Below, piece by piece: positions 25,020 through 34,293 of a stretch of 44,721 nucleotides of DNA (within the stretch, counting starts at the first letter, position 1; each line of letters opens with the position of its first letter). The notes under the pieces are model-generated. The model was given only the letters and a program-made list of their open reading frames with translations, was not told the origin of the DNA and ran no database searches. The translations under genes were made by a program, and so were the position numbers. The stretch is from assembly GCF_012272825.1 (NCBI RefSeq), contig NZ_JAAWWS010000124.1:1-44721 (forward strand), read 5' to 3'. The stretch is from Wenzhouxiangella sp. XN79A. Lineage in GTDB: Bacteria; Pseudomonadota; Gammaproteobacteria; Xanthomonadales; Wenzhouxiangellaceae.

Positions 25020-25898
25020 ATGTCACGCTCCGGAATCCTGTTGCTGGACAAGCCGCCCGGCCTGACCTCGAACCAGGCGCTGGGCCGGGCCAAGCGCCTG
25101 CTCGGTCTGCGCAAGGCCGGGCATACCGGCGCTCTGGATCCGATGGCCACCGGGCTGCTGCCGCTGTGCTTCGGCGAAGCCACCAAGGTTTCGGCCTTCC
25201 TGCTCGATGCCGACAAGCGCTACCTGGCCGAACTCGAGCTGGGCGTGTCGACCGATTCGGGGGATGCCGACGGCAAGGTCATCGCGACGGCCGAGGTGCC
25301 GCCGCTGGACCGCGAAGGTCTCGACCGGCTGCTGGACCGGTTCCGTGGGCCGATCGAGCAGGTTCCGCCGATGGTCTCGGCACTGAAACACGAGGGTCGG
25401 CGCTTGCATGAGCTGGCCCGAGCCGGGATCGAAGTCGAGCGCCCGCCGCGCCCGGTCATCATCCACGAACTCGACCTGCTCGCCGTCGACGGCGCTCGGC
25501 TGGCGCTTCGCGTCGATTGCAGCAAGGGCACCTACATCCGCTCGCTGGCCATGGATATCGGAGCGGCGCTGGGCTGCGGTGCGCATCTCACGGCGCTGCG
25601 CCGGGAGCGTTCCGGGCCGTTCGCGCTGGCCGATGCGGTCACGTTGGAAACGCTGGAAGACGACGGCGAGGAGGCCGCCCGTGCCCGGATGATGCCGCCC
25701 GACCGGGCACTGCCGGGGCTGCCCTCGGTGGACATCGATGCCGATGCCGCTGCGCGGATTCGACAGGGTCAGGCGGTGCGCTGCACGGCGCCGCCGGGCG
25801 ACCCGGTGCGGATGTACAGCGAGGGGATCTTTCTCGGGCTGGGGCGGATCGACGAGCGGCAGACGCTGGGCCCGCGCCGATTGATCCATCCCGAATGA
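25020..25898 (+). CDS. truB: tRNA pseudouridine(55) synthase TruB
   Basis: TruB makes pseudouridine 55 in the T-loop of tRNAs and also acts as a tRNA chaperone. The 292-residue protein has GILLLDKPPGLTSNQAL (motif I) and the catalytic aspartate D40 in GHTGALDPMATG. KRYLAELELGVSTDSGDADG and the CSKGTYIRSLAMDIG motif follow. A C-terminal PUA-like extension spans about 235–285. It ends the rimP–truB operon. rpsO and pnp, which usually follow in gammaproteobacteria, are absent; instead the convergent ArsR-family gene ends 7 nt away. Confidence 0.96.
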   Translation: MSRSGILLLDKPPGLTSNQALGRAKRLLGLRKAGHTGALDPMATGLLPLCFGEATKVSAFLLDADKRYLAELELGVSTDSGDADGKVIATAEVPPLDREGLDRLLDRFRGPIEQVPPMVSALKHEGRRLHELARAGIEVERPPRPVIIHELDLLAVDGARLALRVDCSKGTYIRSLAMDIGAALGCGAHLTALRRERSGPFALADAVTLETLEDDGEEAARARMMPPDRALPGLPSVDIDADAAARIRQGQAVRCTAPPGDPVRMYSEGIFLGLGRIDERQTLGPRRLIHPE

Positions 25899-25904
25899 AG
25901 CGGG

Positions 25905-26297
25905 TCAGCGCTCGCCGTTGGACGGGGCGCAGAACTGTTGATAGAGCTGGTCCATGATGGCCTGGACGCCCGAATTGGCCAATCGATAGTAGATCGTCTG
26001 CTGCTCTCGACGCGTGGCGACCATGCCGCTGTTGCGCAGGATCGCCAGATGCTGGGACAGCGCCGACTGCGAAAGCGGGACGTGGCGGTTGATCTCGGAG
26101 ACCGACATTTCCTGTTCGAGCAGGTGGCAGAGAATCATCAGCCGGTGCGGGTTGGCCATCAGCTTCAGGAACTGCGCGGCATCTTCCGCGTGGCGCGCCA
26201 TTTCGGTCAGCGGCATGCCTTCGAGGCGGTAGTCTGCGGTGCTTGGTCTGGGTTCGGCTTGCGTCATCGCGGGTCCTGCCCGGTCGTGGTCGTCCAT
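25905..26297 (-). CDS. ArsR-family regulator with BigR/SqrR-type cysteine pair
   Basis: A winged-helix repressor of 130 residues. The core runs from KLMANPHRLMILC to QTIYYRLANSGVQ, with recognition helix SQSALSQHLAILRNSG. It lacks the CxC metal site of ArsR/SmtB (EMSVSEI at that position). It has two cysteines, C57 at the end of the helix carrying RLMILC and C123 in LYQQFC near the C-terminus. They are 66 residues apart, the spacing of the persulfide-sensing pair in SqrR and BigR as I recall it. A role in sensing reactive sulfur is therefore inferred. The start at 26297 has GAGG 5 nt upstream; an ATG at 26267 with AGGA is nearly as good and would shorten the protein by ten residues. The gene is divergent from the icmF-like gene and convergent with truB. 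Confidence 0.85.
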   Translation of the reverse strand: MDDHDRAGPAMTQAEPRPSTADYRLEGMPLTEMARHAEDAAQFLKLMANPHRLMILCHLLEQEMSVSEINRHVPLSQSALSQHLAILRNSGMVATRREQQTIYYRLANSGVQAIMDQLYQQFCAPSNGER

Positions 26298-26406
26298 CAG
26301 GGCCTCGCAGTGTACCGCATTCGCGATCGTTGGCCGATCCGGCACGGTCCGGCCTGGACGCCGCTCCGGGTAGAATGAACGGCTTTCCCAGCCTGGATGA
26401 GAAGCC
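26298..26406. promoter_or_regulatory. Shared divergent promoter region, arsR-like / icmF-like
   Basis: This 109-nt region separates the two divergent start codons. A TAGAAT hexamer at 26371–26376 could be the -10 for the rightward gene, without a convincing -35. Around 26325–26345 there are overlapping GATCG/CGATC half-sites that could serve as an operator. No BigR-like AT-rich palindrome is visible, so the operator assignment is open. Confidence 0.4.
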
Positions 26407-29400
26407 ATGTCCCAGAGCGCCGAATCCGTTTCCCGACGTCCCGAACGGGGCGCGGCCACGCCGCTGCGGTTCGTCACCGCCGCCAGCCTCTTCGACGGCC
26501 ATGATGCCGCGATCAACCTGATGCGACGGCTGATCCAGGCCGAGGGTTGCGAGGTCGTTCATCTCGGCCACAACCGGTCGGTCGCCGAGATCGTCCGGGC
26601 CGCGATCTGCGAGGACGCCGACGGGATCGCCGTCAGTTCCTACCAGGGCGGGCACAACGAGTTCTTCAAGTACATGGTCGATACGCTGGCCGAGCAGGGC
26701 GCGAAGCATATCCAGGTGTTCGGCGGCGGCGGCGGGACGATCACGCCGGCCGAGATCCGTGCTCTGGAGGCGGCCGGCGTGAACCGCATCTATCACCCCG
26801 ACGACGGCATGAAGATGGGGCTGGCCGAGATGATCGGCGACCTGGTCGAACGGACTCGCAAGGCCCGCGACGAGCGGGCGCAGGGCGCCGCGCGACTGCC
26901 CGGCGGCGGTGACGCGCTGGCCGCCGGCGATATCGCCGCGACGCTGTCGGCGATCGAGACCGGCAGGCTGTCGGAACACCAGCAGGCCCAGCTCGCCCGG
27001 CCGGTCGATGGCCCGGTCCCGGTGATCGGTCTGACCGGCACCGGCGGCGCCGGCAAGTCGTCGGTCACCGACGAGCTGATCAATCGCTTCCTGCAGTACT
27101 TCCCGGACATGCGTATCGCCGTGCTGGCTGTCGACCCGACCCGGCGCCGCACCGGCGGCGCGCTGCTCGGCGACCGGATCCGGATGAATACGCTGCGGTC
27201 GGACCGCGTGTTCATGCGCTCCATGGCCACGCGCCGCGCGCACCTGGCGACCTCCGAAGTCGTCCGCGACAGCCTGGAATTCCTTCGCCGCTGCGAGTTC
27301 GACCTGGTGATCCTGGAAACCGCCGGCATCGGCCAGTCGGATTCCGAGGTCGTCGACCTGGTCGATCTGCCGGTCTATGTCATGACCTCCGAGTACGGCG
27401 CGGCCAGCCAGCTCGAGAAGATCGACATGCTCGACTTCGCCGAGCTGGTGGTGCTGAACAAATTCGATCGGCAAGGCAGCCAGGATGCGCTGCGCGATGT
27501 ACGGAAACAATGGAAGCGCAACCGACTGAAATTCGACCTGGCCGATGAGCAGGTGCCGGTCTATCCGACCATCGCCAGCCAGTTCAATGACCCGGGCGTG
27601 ACCTGGATGTTCGCCAACCTCTGCCGGCTGGTGCGCGGGCTGGATCGTCGCGGGCCGCGCTGCGACTTCGAGCCGGACATCGCCGGTGAGGCGGTCGAGC
27701 CCAGGGGTACGGTGCTGATTCCGGGCCAGCGGGTACGCTACCTGGCCGAGATCGCCGAGCAGGGCCGGGCCCTGAACGCGTCGATCGCAGGCTGGGCCGA
27801 AGAGGCGCGGCGCGCCCAGCATTATTACGAGGTCCTGCGCGAGCTCGACACCGCGGGCCTTCCCGAGCCGCTGAACACGTTTCCGACGCTGCCCGACAGC
27901 GGGGAGCGCAGGCTGCTCGCCGAGCGCTACAACGAGGCGCTGAAGTCGATTCCCGAACACGCCCGCGATCGCCTGATCGGCTGGCCGGACCTGAAGGCCT
28001 CGGTCGAGGCCGACGCCTACAGCTACGAAGTGCGGGGCCGGGAAATCACCGGCTCGAACTACCGCGAGTCGCTGTCGAAGCTGCAGATTCCGAAGATCGC
28101 CGCGCCGCAGACCAGCGACTGGGGCGACCTGATGGTGTTCCTGCACAAGGAGAACCTGCCCGGGCACTACCCCTACACCGGCGGCGTTTACCCGTATCGA
28201 CGGACCAACGAGGACCCGATCCGGATGTTTGCCGGCGAGGGTACGCCCGAGCGCACCAACCGCCGGTTCCACTACCTGTCCGAGGGCCAGCCGGCGCTTC
28301 GCTTGTCGACCGCGTTCGACTCGGTCACGCTCTACGGCGAAGACCCGGCCGAGCGACCCGATATCTACGGCAAGGTCGGCAACTCCGGCGTCTCGATCGC
28401 GACCCTGGACGACATGAAGAAGCTGTACTCCGGCTTCGACCTGTGCGACCCGGCGACCTCGGTGTCGATGACCATCAACGGCCCGGCGCCGATGATCCTT
28501 GCGATGTTCATGAACACCGCCATCGATCAGCAGGTCGAAAAGCACCTGAAGGAATCCGGGCAGTGGGAGGACGCGCAGGCCAGGCGGCGTGAACTGCTCG
28601 GTGCGGACCTGCCCGAATACGCCGGCACGCTGCCGAAGACCAACGACGGCCTCGGCCTCGGAATGCTCGGCGTGACCGGCGATCAGCTGGTCGATGCCGA
28701 GACCTACGCCCGGATCAAGGCCGACACCCTGAAGGTCGTTCGCGGCACCGTCCAGGCCGACATTCTGAAAGAGGACCAGGCGCAGAACACCTGCATCTTC
28801 TCGACCGAATTCGCGCTGCACATGATGGGGGATATCCAGCAGTACTTCATCGACCACGGCGTGCGCAACTTCTACTCGGTGTCGATCTCGGGCTACCACA
28901 TCGCCGAGGCCGGCGCGAATCCGATCAGCCAGCTGGCCTTCACGCTGTCCAACGGTTTCACCATCGTCGAGTACTACCTCGCTCGCGGCATGGACATCGA
29001 TGCCTTCGCCCCGAACCTGTCGTTCTTCTTCTCCAACGGCATGGATCCGGAATACGCCGTCATCGGCCGCGTCGCGCGGCGCATCTGGGCGCGTGCGATG
29101 CGCGAGCGCTACGGCGCCAACAAGCGCTCGCAGATGATGAAGTACCACATCCAGACGTCGGGCCGCTCGCTGCACGCCCAGGAGATCCAGTTCAACGACA
29201 TCCGGACCACGCTGCAGGCGCTCTACGCGATCTTCGACAACTGCAACAGCCTGCACACCAATGCCTACGACGAGGCGATCACGACCCCGACCGAGGAATC
29301 GGTGCGGCGGGCCGTGGCGATCCAGATGATCATCAACAAGGAACTGGGTCTGAACTTCAACGAGAACCCGTTCCAGGGCAGTCACGCCATCGATCGGCTC

Positions 29401-29844
29401 ACCGACCTGGTCGAAGAGGCGGTCTATGCCGAGTTCGAGCGCATTTCCGAGCGCGGCGGTGTGCTCGGCGCAATGGACACCATGTACCAGCGCAGCAAGA
29501 TCCAGGAAGAGTCGCTGTACTACGAACACAAGAAGCACGACGGTTCGTTGCCGTTGATCGGGGTCAACACCTTCCTGCCGCCCGAGGGGGCCGAGCAGGA
29601 AGGCGGCGAAATCGAGTTGATGCGCTCGACGACCGACGAGAAGGACCAGCAGGTTGCCAACGTCCGTGCCTTCCAGCGGCGCAACACCGCTGAGGGCGAG
29701 CAGCGGCTGGCGAGGCTTCAGGACGTCGCGCGCGAGCGGGGCAATACGTTCGAAGCCTTGATCGAGGCGGTCAAGCGGTGTTCGCTCGGCCAGATCAGCC
29801 ATGCGCTGTACGCGGTCGGCGGAGAGTATCGACGCAACATGTAG
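26407..29844 (+). CDS. icmF: Fused B12-dependent acyl-CoA mutase with G-protein chaperone domain (IcmF-like)
   Basis: A 1,145-residue fusion that rearranges the carbon skeleton of a branched or linear acyl-CoA (isobutyryl-/n-butyryl-CoA in characterised IcmF). The order is diagnostic. A B12-binding domain (about 20–155) has FDGHDAAIN, in which H32 ligates cobalt. A MeaI/ArgK-type GTPase (about 200–450) has the P-loop [12 protein letters not shown] at 208–219 and VLNKFD. The TIM-barrel mutase (about 560–1145) has [20 protein letters not shown] and [14 protein letters not shown] (catalytic-type H831). The residue aligning with methylmalonyl-CoA mutase Arg207 is Gln793, as in IcmF; the one aligning with Tyr89 is Tyr595, where IcmF has Phe. 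A loop of about 60 residues (712–775) is longer than in the enzymes I remember. The exact substrate is uncertain. Confidence 0.9.
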   Translation: MSQSAESVSRRPERGAATPLRFVTAASLFDGHDAAINLMRRLIQAEGCEVVHLGHNRSVAEIVRAAICEDADGIAVSSYQGGHNEFFKYMVDTLAEQGAKHIQVFGGGGGTITPAEIRALEAAGVNRIYHPDDGMKMGLAEMIGDLVERTRKARDERAQGAARLPGGGDALAAGDIAATLSAIETGRLSEHQQAQLARPVDGPVPVIGLTGTGGAGKSSVTDELINRFLQYFPDMRIAVLAVDPTRRRTGGALLGDRIRMNTLRSDRVFMRSMATRRAHLATSEVVRDSLEFLRRCEFDLVILETAGIGQSDSEVVDLVDLPVYVMTSEYGAASQLEKIDMLDFAELVVLNKFDRQGSQDALRDVRKQWKRNRLKFDLADEQVPVYPTIASQFNDPGVTWMFANLCRLVRGLDRRGPRCDFEPDIAGEAVEPRGTVLIPGQRVRYLAEIAEQGRALNASIAGWAEEARRAQHYYEVLRELDTAGLPEPLNTFPTLPDSGERRLLAERYNEALKSIPEHARDRLIGWPDLKASVEADAYSYEVRGREITGSNYRESLSKLQIPKIAAPQTSDWGDLMVFLHKENLPGHYPYTGGVYPYRRTNEDPIRMFAGEGTPERTNRRFHYLSEGQPALRLSTAFDSVTLYGEDPAERPDIYGKVGNSGVSIATLDDMKKLYSGFDLCDPATSVSMTINGPAPMILAMFMNTAIDQQVEKHLKESGQWEDAQARRRELLGADLPEYAGTLPKTNDGLGLGMLGVTGDQLVDAETYARIKADTLKVVRGTVQADILKEDQAQNTCIFSTEFALHMMGDIQQYFIDHGVRNFYSVSISGYHIAEAGANPISQLAFTLSNGFTIVEYYLARGMDIDAFAPNLSFFFSNGMDPEYAVIGRVARRIWARAMRERYGANKRSQMMKYHIQTSGRSLHAQEIQFNDIRTTLQALYAIFDNCNSLHTNAYDEAITTPTEESVRRAVAIQMIINKELGLNFNENPFQGSHAIDRLTDLVEEAVYAEFERISERGGVLGAMDTMYQRSKIQEESLYYEHKKHDGSLPLIGVNTFLPPEGAEQEGGEIELMRSTTDEKDQQVANVRAFQRRNTAEGEQRLARLQDVARERGNTFEALIEAVKRCSLGQISHALYAVGGEYRRNM

Positions 29845-29872
29845 CCGTTGCGCTCGACGTCGGAACCGCGGG

Positions 29873-31681
29873 TCAACCGCGCCGGCGCAGCCAGATGCGG
29901 GCGAGGCCGCGCGTGGTCGTCAGGACCGATAGCGTGGCATCGGAGCCGCCGGAATCCCCGGGCGTTCCCTGGCTGTTCTCGTAGCCGGTCCAGCCGCCGT
30001 CGGCCCAGTCGACGGCGGTCGACGGGTCGCTGTCCAGCGGCTGGCCGGTGAAGTCCGATGCGTTGATCACCAGCGTCTGGATGCTGGCCAGGGCCGCGCC
30101 CGGATCCAGGCTCTCGGGCAGCTGGAAGACCACCTCGAAGGTGTCGGTCGCGTAGCGATCGCCCGGCACCTGCCATCGGCCCGCCGAGGTGTCCACGGAG
30201 AACGTCGCGGCGGTCGGCGAGCCCAGCCAGATCAGCGGTTCCAGGCGGACCGAGTGCCCGGGCGCCGTCCGAACCTCCCCGTGCCGGTCGAGCCAGCGCA
30301 TCGGCTTGTCGAAGGTGATCCGGAGCCGATAGTCGAGTCCGGGCAGCAGCGGCTCCCGGAGTCGGGCCTCCAGCGACCGCTGGCCGTCGGCGGTCCTGGT
30401 CCATTCGGCGGTCAGGACCGGCCAGCGGCCGTCGGAGCTGTGGATCTCGACCGTTCTCACCGACGGCGGACCGGCCATCCGGTAGGCGACCACGGCATGG
30501 GTGATCGCCATGTCCTCGCGCAGCCGGGCGACTTCGGACTCCGGCAGGATGAATCCATCGTGGTTGGCGCCGAAGCCGCCGTAGTCCTCGCCGCCGTTGG
30601 CCGGCTCGATCTCCAGCGTCCAGCTCGGAATCTGGTAGGCGTAGGCGAAGTACTCGGCGGTCGTGCCGATTCCGGCGCCGATCGGATCGCGGACGTCGCG
30701 ATAGAGCCGTCCGTGGCCGTGACGCTCCTCCGACAGCGCATCGTGGAAGCGGCTGTAGGTCGACAGCAGTGCGTCCTGAATGGAATTGCGACGATCGTTT
30801 TCGGTGCGCGAGGAGAAGAACAGCTGGGTGAACGAATGGGTGTCCTGGTACCAGCGTAGCCGATCCTCGCCGGCATGGACCGCAGCGGCGGCCAGGGCCC
30901 GGGTCTCCGGCTCGCTCTGCGCGAACGGGCCGTGGTAGGTCAGGTCGGTCTCGACGTCGGTCCAGCCGCCCGGGTCGAAGAACGGCGGATTGTTCCGGTT
31001 CAGGTCGACGCCGAACAGGTGATCACCGACGGTGTCCAGGACTTCGTCGGCGTCGAGCAGGTTCTTGCGCCGCATCCGGCCGTCGCGCGGCCACTGGTCG
31101 GTGCGCGGATCCTCGCCGACCAGGACCTCGGTCGGGTAGCGCTGGGTCTGCAGGAAGCCGTCGATGTTGTTGACCGGCAGCACGGTGAAGCGCACGTGGT
31201 CGAGCAGGTAGTCGTACAGCCACCCGTCGCCGGCGCCTGCGGCGAAGCCCTCGATGAGCCCGGTGGTCAGTTCCGGGGTGCCCCACTCGCGGGCGTGAAT
31301 GCCGCCGTTGATCAGGGCCGAGGATTTCGGCCCACCGTCCGGCGTATCGGCGGCCGGAGTCGTGATCGCGTAGGCCCAGATATCCCGCCCGAGCCGCGTC
31401 TGGCCGACCACGGTCCCGTCGATGAAGTCGTTGAGCATCATCAGGTCCTGGTGGCGGGCGTGCAGCGCGGCCCAGGTCCGGAAGCCGTCGAACGGCAGGG
31501 TCGAGTCTTCGGGCACCGGGGGCGGATAGCCCAGCGCGAAGCTGCTGCCGCCGCTCGGGGACTCGACATAGGTGTAGCGCTGCTGGCCGTGGGCCGGGAC
31601 GGCGAGCAGCACCAGCAGGACCAGCGCCAGGACGACCGGCGCTGAGACGACGTGCTTCCGGGCGACGGTGCGCACGTTCAC
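29873..31681 (-). CDS. Secreted zinc carboxypeptidase, family M14
   Basis: A 602-residue exported peptidase. Residues 1–33 form a signal peptide (VVLALVLLVLLAVPAHG). The M14 domain follows, with the zinc ligands H129 and E132 in GGIHAREWG and H282 in YQDTHSFTQLFF. The substrate-binding DLNRN motif is at 226–230 and the catalytic Glu is probably E357 in SWTLEIEP. About 200 C-terminal residues look like one or more beta-sandwich domains. I start at GTG 31681 because it gives a proper signal peptide and overlaps the upstream stop codon in GTGA, implying translational coupling to the 350-residue gene. It converges on the icmF-like gene with a 28-nt gap containing the small hairpin CGCGG/CCGCG (29867–29881). 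Confidence 0.9.
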   Translation of the reverse strand: MNVRTVARKHVVSAPVVLALVLLVLLAVPAHGQQRYTYVESPSGGSSFALGYPPPVPEDSTLPFDGFRTWAALHARHQDLMMLNDFIDGTVVGQTRLGRDIWAYAITTPAADTPDGGPKSSALINGGIHAREWGTPELTTGLIEGFAAGAGDGWLYDYLLDHVRFTVLPVNNIDGFLQTQRYPTEVLVGEDPRTDQWPRDGRMRRKNLLDADEVLDTVGDHLFGVDLNRNNPPFFDPGGWTDVETDLTYHGPFAQSEPETRALAAAAVHAGEDRLRWYQDTHSFTQLFFSSRTENDRRNSIQDALLSTYSRFHDALSEERHGHGRLYRDVRDPIGAGIGTTAEYFAYAYQIPSWTLEIEPANGGEDYGGFGANHDGFILPESEVARLREDMAITHAVVAYRMAGPPSVRTVEIHSSDGRWPVLTAEWTRTADGQRSLEARLREPLLPGLDYRLRITFDKPMRWLDRHGEVRTAPGHSVRLEPLIWLGSPTAATFSVDTSAGRWQVPGDRYATDTFEVVFQLPESLDPGAALASIQTLVINASDFTGQPLDSDPSTAVDWADGGWTGYENSQGTPGDSGGSDATLSVLTTTRGLARIWLRRRG

Positions 31682-32730
31682 TGCCAGCGCTCCACCAGCG
31701 CGGATTCGTCGGCTGTCAGCCGATCCTCGTGCAAGGCCTTCAACAGTCGCCGGCTGGCGGCAGAATCGCGTAGATGCAGCGCCAGCAGCATGCGCAGCCG
31801 GGCGCGCTCGGAGGCTGCGTCGAACCTGCGGTCGATGCGGGCTTCGAGCCCGGGCGCGGTTTCGGCCAGCGCAAGCGCCGCGTCGGCACCGCGCTCCGGC
31901 TCGTCGAGCAGGCCCCACACGCGTGCGCGCAGCGACGCGTCGGAGCTGCGGGCGGCGTGGTGAACGGGCAGGCCGCCGAGCTCCGGGCGGTCCAGTGCGC
32001 GCCGAAGCAGCGAGACCGGTCCGGGGGACGCGCCGCGGACCGCCTCGCGGAACGCGGCCAGGGCCACGCGTGGCTCGGCCCGGTCGATCAAGGCGTCCAG
32101 CGTGTCCGGACCGAGCAGACCCTTGTCGACCAGGGCCAGCTGGACGTGGTCGGGGCGGGCCCCCTTGGCCAGGCGGTTCTGGAGGGTGTCCAGCACCTCG
32201 TCCCGGGCGGCCGGGGCCGATCGGGTCAGCGCACGCAGCGCGGCCCGGAATTCCTGTCCATTCGGCGGCGCGGCCAGCCCCGTGGTGATCGCATCCGGTC
32301 GATCGGTCCAGCGCTCGGCCAGCGTGCGTAGCTGTTGTTCGGCGATCCGGTTTCGCGCCAGCATGGCGACGTTGAAGGCCGGGTGGCTGCGGCCGGGGTG
32401 GTCGGGATGGAGCGTGCGGACCGTCGGCGGCAGGTCCAGCAGTCGCTCCAGCCGGCCCGATGGAACCGGAAATCCGGGCTCGGGTCCGATCCAGTCGCGC
32501 AGCCAGGCCGACAGCATGGCCTCCCGGCGCTCCGGGTCGGTCTCGATCCAGGCACGCTCGAAGGCTCGGTCGGCGGCCTCGCCGGTGCCGGGTCTGCCGG
32601 CGGCCGCCTCGAGATCGGCGCGGGCGCTGGCCTGCAGGGCCGCGAGTTCCGCCGGGTCCAGCACCTCGGCATCAGCAGCGCTGGCAATGAGCACCGCGAA
32701 AAGCAGGGTGACCGGGGCGACGAGGTTCAT
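31678..32730 (-). CDS. Exported helical repeat-like protein of unknown function
   Basis: I do not recognise this 350-residue protein. It has a signal peptide (MNLVAPVTLLFAVLIASAADA). The rest is almost entirely alpha-helical, rich in Ala, Leu and Arg, with repeated blocks such as LAAFREAVRGASPGPVSLLRRAL and RARVWGLLDEPERGADAALALAE. That pattern suggests HEAT-like repeats, although no family can be named. There are no cysteines in the mature part and no lipobox. Its stop overlaps the start of the M14 carboxypeptidase by four bases, so the two exported products are made together and may work together in the periplasm. It diverges from the ydcH-like gene, with 171 nt between. Confidence 0.75.
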   Translation of the reverse strand: MNLVAPVTLLFAVLIASAADAEVLDPAELAALQASARADLEAAAGRPGTGEAADRAFERAWIETDPERREAMLSAWLRDWIGPEPGFPVPSGRLERLLDLPPTVRTLHPDHPGRSHPAFNVAMLARNRIAEQQLRTLAERWTDRPDAITTGLAAPPNGQEFRAALRALTRSAPAARDEVLDTLQNRLAKGARPDHVQLALVDKGLLGPDTLDALIDRAEPRVALAAFREAVRGASPGPVSLLRRALDRPELGGLPVHHAARSSDASLRARVWGLLDEPERGADAALALAETAPGLEARIDRRFDAASERARLRMLLALHLRDSAASRRLLKALHEDRLTADESALVERWQ

Positions 32731-32901
32731 GCCGCGAGCCTATCGGATTCCGGGGCCGGGGACAATTCGGGCGCCGGCGTCCGGCGACCCCGACCGGACG
32801 ACGATTTGACCCAACGCAAGCGCGGCACGCTCGAGCTGCTTCAGACTGTCCCCGAGCGTCCGATGGGCGGACGCACCGTGAATTCGCAGAAGGAGACATG
32901 C

Positions 32902-33141
32902 ATGAGCCACGTCCCGCACGAGCTGGCCGAGGAATTCCCCGAGTACGTCGAGAAGATGCACACCCTGAAGATGAACGACCGGCATTTTGCCCACATGGCC
33001 GAGGAGTATCACAAGGTCAACCGTGAGGTGCACCGGATGGAAACCCGCGTCGAGCCGGTGACCGATCAAGTCGAGGAAGAAGCGCGCAGGAAGCGCATGC
33101 AGCTGAAGGACCGGATCGCCGAGTACCTGGCCGCCCACTGA
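32902..33141 (+). CDS. YdcH family protein (DUF465)
   Basis: A 79-residue small helical protein. It matches the YdcH/DUF465 pattern in HELAEEFPEYVEKMHTLKMND followed by HFAHMAEEYHKVNREVHRME, with RRKRMQLKDRIAEYL at the end. Helical hairpin or coiled-coil structure is expected; no biochemical role is established for the family. The ATG at 32902 is preceded by AAGGAG, 7 nt away, and is chosen over a longer in-frame extension that crosses into the divergent gene. The 171-nt upstream gap holds no clear promoter, only an isolated GACAAT at 32761–32766. Confidence 0.88.
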   Translation: MSHVPHELAEEFPEYVEKMHTLKMNDRHFAHMAEEYHKVNREVHRMETRVEPVTDQVEEEARRKRMQLKDRIAEYLAAH

Positions 33142-33346
33142 TCGACTGCCGGTCGCCTGCTGGACGGCGACGGGTCCCTCGACCAGGGCGCAGGATCGAT
33201 TCGCGCAATCGGCTCGGCCCCGCGTCGGGCCGCGCCTCGATCGACCGCTTGCCGCGTTGTCGCCGCCGGCGGTCATCGAAATCGAACGAGGCCGTCCCCG
33301 GAGCGCGATTGGTAGACCGGACCACGACCCGTCACGGAGACCGAGC

Positions 33347-33961
33347 ATGGGATCACAGGGTTCACCGGACGACCGCAACGCACTGCGCCTGCTGATTGCG
33401 TTCGGCGTGATCTGGATCGGTCTGGCGATCGCACCCTTCGATCGCGCGGTCTGGGCGCTGGAGCACGGGCTGACGGTGCTTGCCGTCGGGCTGCTGGCGC
33501 TGACCCGGTCGCGGCTGCGCTTCAGCGATCCGGCCCTGGCGCTGATTGCACTGTTTCTCGTTCTGCACGCCATCGGCGCCCATTTCACCTATGCCCGCGT
33601 TCCGATCGGCGAGTGGCTGACGGCGCCGTTTCCCCAGTGGAGCCGCAACCCGTACGATCGCTGCGTGCATCTTGCCTACGGGTTGCTGGTGACCCCTGCG
33701 GTGATCGAGTTGCTGGCCGAGCGGGCGCCGCCGCGCCGGGCCTGGCGATTCCTGTTGCCGGTCCTGTTCGTCGCCGGCACCGCGGCGATCTACGAAGTGC
33801 TGGAAGCGCTTGCGCTGGAGTGGGTCGACGCGTCTGCCGGAGAGCGCTTCCTGGCCACCCAGGGCGACCACTGGGATGCCCAGTGGGATCTTGCGTTGGC
33901 CATCCTCGGGTCGATCGTGACGGTGGCCTGGATGCGCGGCCGGCCCTTCGCTGCACGCTGA
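33347..33961 (+). CDS. YjdF/DUF2238-family membrane protein
   Basis: A 204-residue inner-membrane protein with about six hydrophobic segments. The DUF2238 family match rests on HAIGAHFTYARVPIGEWL, NPYDRCVHLAYGLLV and GDHWDAQWDLALAILG, three blocks that recur in this family. No function is established. Start ATG 33347 is preceded by GGAGA; an upstream in-frame ATG at 33257 would add 30 hydrophilic residues unlike a family start. The 205-nt gap after ydcH contains no gene and no strong terminator that I can see. Confidence 0.87.
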   Translation: MGSQGSPDDRNALRLLIAFGVIWIGLAIAPFDRAVWALEHGLTVLAVGLLALTRSRLRFSDPALALIALFLVLHAIGAHFTYARVPIGEWLTAPFPQWSRNPYDRCVHLAYGLLVTPAVIELLAERAPPRRAWRFLLPVLFVAGTAAIYEVLEALALEWVDASAGERFLATQGDHWDAQWDLALAILGSIVTVAWMRGRPFAAR

Positions 33962-34017
33962 TCGGCCGTCGCGATAGACTGGGGCCTGCACGCGATTCGA
34001 GCGACGAGGTGTTCAGC

Positions 34018-34287
34018 ATGGCCGGAGGTTGGGCCCGAGACGGTGCCGTTCAGGACCAGATCGACGCCAGCGTGGACGACGAAGTCCGGCGGGCGCGCAG
34101 CCGCCTGGTCGGCGGCGGCCCGAGCCTGGAGGAGTGCGAGGACTGCGGCGAGCCGATTCCCGAGGCTCGGCGGCAGGCCGTGCCGGGCGTCCGGCGCTGC
34201 GTGCCGTGCCAGGCCGAAGCGGATCGCGAGGCCGGGCGCGGCGCGGCGGTCAACCGACGCGGAAGCAAGGACAGCCAGCTGCGCTGA
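34018..34287 (+). CDS. ybiI: DksA/TraR-type zinc finger protein YbiI
   Basis: An 89-residue protein close to E. coli YbiI in length and sequence. The N-terminus reads MAGGWARDGAVQDQIDASVDD, the C4 zinc finger CEDCGEPIPEARRQAVPGVRRCVPC, and the end is NRRGSKDSQLR. The four cysteines (CxxC…CxxC) should bind zinc. DksA relatives of this size lack the long coiled coil that reaches the polymerase secondary channel, and the function of YbiI is not settled. GAGGTG lies 8 nt before the ATG. The stop codon is part of a palindrome shared with the convergent small gene. Confidence 0.93.
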   Translation: MAGGWARDGAVQDQIDASVDDEVRRARSRLVGGGPSLEECEDCGEPIPEARRQAVPGVRRCVPCQAEADREAGRGAAVNRRGSKDSQLR

Positions 34288-34293
34288 GCGTGC

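Noticed and set aside
25639-29802. Nearly 1,400-codon open frame antisense to truB's end, the regulator's region and the icmF-like gene
   Set aside because: Same antisense artefact; the composition is that of a shadow frame and it runs through an unrelated promoter region.
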